A program made the translations under genes and the position numbers. A stretch of 64,000 nucleotides of DNA from the NCBI RefSeq assembly GCF_003634315.1, contig NZ_RBXL01000001.1:4320501-4384500 (forward strand), read 5' to 3'. Of the stretch, positions 62,947-64,000 are shown piece after piece. The notes under the pieces are model-generated. The model made no database searches, was not told where the DNA came from, and saw only the letters and a list, made by a program, of their open reading frames with translations. Positions within the stretch are counted from its first letter, which is position 1. Each line of letters starts with the position of its first letter. The stretch is from Thiocapsa rosea. Its GTDB lineage: Bacteria; Pseudomonadota; Gammaproteobacteria; Chromatiales; Chromatiaceae.

Positions 62947-64000
62947 TGCGGGACTTGGTGATGGAACGGCTCAGCAGGATAACCGGAACCAAGCCTGCAA
63001 GCACGATGGTCAGTGCGGCAGGCGCGGTGTCCGCCAGGCGCTCGTCGGAGGCCAGCTCGTAGGCGCGCACCGCGAGTGTGTTGAAATTAAAGGGTCGCAG
63101 GATCAGGGTCGCCGGGAGCTCTTTGAGCACATCCACGAAGACCAAGAGCACCGCGGTAAGCAGGCTGCCCCTGAGCATCGGGATGTGGATGCGCCGCAAC
63201 ACCTGCCCAGGCCGATAGCCCATAGCGCGACCGGCCTCGTCCATGGACGGTCGGATGCGCCCGAGCCCCGCCTCGACCGTCTGAAGCGCGACGGCCAGAA
63301 AGCGTGTCAGGTAGGCGAAGACCAGGGCAGCCAGGGTCCCGCTCAACAACAGACCGGTCGAGACATCGAAGGTCTGGCGCATCCAGGCGTCCAGGGTGTT
63401 GTCGAACCAGGCGAAGGGGATGATGACGCCGATGGCGATGACCGTACCGGGCACGGCGTAGCCCAGACCGGCGACCTTCACGGCTCCGGTCACCGCACGC
63501 GTCGGATGCAGACGTTTGCCGTAGCCCAGCACCAGGGCCAGCAGCAAGGCGATCAATGCGGCGATTGCCGCGAGTTCGAGGCTGTTGCGGACCAGGCGCC
63601 AGAAGGCCGCGTCGTAGGCACCCTCGGCGATCGTCAGTGCCCACGCTGCGAGCTGCCCGGCGGGGATCAGGAACCCGAGCATCAGCGGGATCAGGCAAAA
63701 GACGACGGCTGCGGCTGCGCGCCAGCCGGTCAGGTGGTAACGGCGGATCGATTGATGCCGCCGACTCGTGTCGTCGTATCGCGCCTGGCTGCGCGAGATC
63801 CGCTCCAACGCGATCAGCACCAAGACGAAGCCGAGCAGCATCGCCGAGAGTTGGGCGGCGGCCGCGGCGTTGTTCAGGCCGAACCAGGTGCGGAAGATGC
63901 CGGTGGTGAAGGTTTGGACGCCGAAATACTGAACCGTACCGTAGTCGGCCAGGGTCTCCATCAGGGCCAGGGTCAGCCCGGCGACGATGGCCGGGCGTGC
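62930..64000 (-). CDS. Iron-type ABC transporter permease (FbpB-like), N-terminus beyond the window
   Basis: The visible 356 residues are the C-terminal part of a two-domain binding-protein-dependent permease. The frame runs to the window end: before METLADYGTV it continues as ARPAIVAGLTLAL, so the internal Met is not the start. The fragment carries ETLADYGTVQYFGVQTFTTG, six or more helices, and the cytoplasmic EAA loop DEAGRAMGYRPGQVLRRIHI near VDVLKELPATLILRPFN. This matches iron(III) permeases of the FbpB/SfuB type. The periplasmic iron-binding protein must lie outside the window. Confidence 0.88.
   Translation of the reverse strand, partial: ARPAIVAGLTLALMETLADYGTVQYFGVQTFTTGIFRTWFGLNNAAAAAQLSAMLLGFVLVLIALERISRSQARYDDTSRRHQSIRRYHLTGWRAAAAVVFCLIPLMLGFLIPAGQLAAWALTIAEGAYDAAFWRLVRNSLELAAIAALIALLLALVLGYGKRLHPTRAVTGAVKVAGLGYAVPGTVIAIGVIIPFAWFDNTLDAWMRQTFDVSTGLLLSGTLAALVFAYLTRFLAVALQTVEAGLGRIRPSMDEAGRAMGYRPGQVLRRIHIPMLRGSLLTAVLLVFVDVLKELPATLILRPFNFNTLAVRAYELASDERLADTAPAALTIVLAGLVPVILLSRSITKSRNADTA

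Overview
The window is about 64 kb of high-GC gammaproteobacterial chromosome, and it reads like a purple sulfur bacterium (Chromatiaceae; something near Thiocapsa, Thiocystis or Allochromatium). The assignment rests on dissimilatory-type ATP sulfurylase (sat), APS kinase (cysC) and O-acetylhomoserine sulfhydrylase, together with the general gammaproteobacterial gene content. It is an inference, because no photosynthesis, rRNA or other taxonomic marker gene lies in the window. There is no rRNA, tRNA, CRISPR array, phage or transposase. The DNA between genes is instead crowded with short non-coding repeat families.

Layout. 1-2.0 kb: purine genes purN (cut by the window edge) and purM, divergent from a CDP-alcohol phosphatidyltransferase. 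2.06-24.0 kb: the centrepiece, a roughly 22 kb cluster. It begins with a SrfA-like cysteine-repeat protein, then SrfA, SrfB (actin-fold ATPase) and SrfC (P-loop GTPase-like), then two uncharacterised membrane proteins and a second SrfA-like cysteine-repeat protein on the other strand. It ends with a secreted vWA protein, an ABC ATPase, an FtsX-like permease, a SUMF1/FGE-fold protein and two lipoproteins. That last run has the composition and order of the PpkA(vWA)-TagT-TagS-TagR-TagQ envelope-signalling module known from type VI secretion loci, but no T6SS gene is present and the vWA protein has no kinase domain. I infer a cell-envelope-spanning system of unknown output, and it is the best candidate here for an undescribed system.

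24-40 kb: housekeeping and metabolism. DUF1622 and YgfZ; an RNB-family ribonuclease; a MepK-like peptidoglycan endopeptidase and a lytic transglycosylase; sat; a GT39 glycosyltransferase, a flippase-like membrane protein and a FAD-dependent oxidoreductase (possibly one glycan or lipid pathway); a pentapeptide-repeat protein; O-acetylhomoserine sulfhydrylase; a bile-acid/sodium-symporter-family transporter. 40-50.8 kb: msrPQ (periplasmic methionine sulfoxide repair), then a three-gene signalling operon (HD-GYP response regulator, CBS/PAS/GAF hybrid kinase, CHASE/PAS/GAF hybrid kinase). 50.9-64 kb: an RND efflux pump with adaptor, an unusual CysZ-DnaJ fusion, a Pro/Ala/Glu-rich membrane-anchored protein with four HFxP(L/M) motifs, DUF2333, cysC, a Cys-rich lipoprotein, small proteins, and an iron-type ABC transporter (ATPase plus truncated permease).

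Repeats. At least five families recur: 84-86 bp elements with TAAACCGCG...CGCGGTTTA ends (two subfamilies, about ten copies), four of which supply the stop codon of the gene they abut; (GTTGTC)n hairpins (four copies); a short element with perfect 19-bp inverted ends (two copies); GGATGGGTTTCGC-type palindromes; and minisatellites with 54-bp and 48-bp units. Starts given below often differ from the longest open frame and were chosen from ribosome-binding sites, signal peptides and repeat boundaries.
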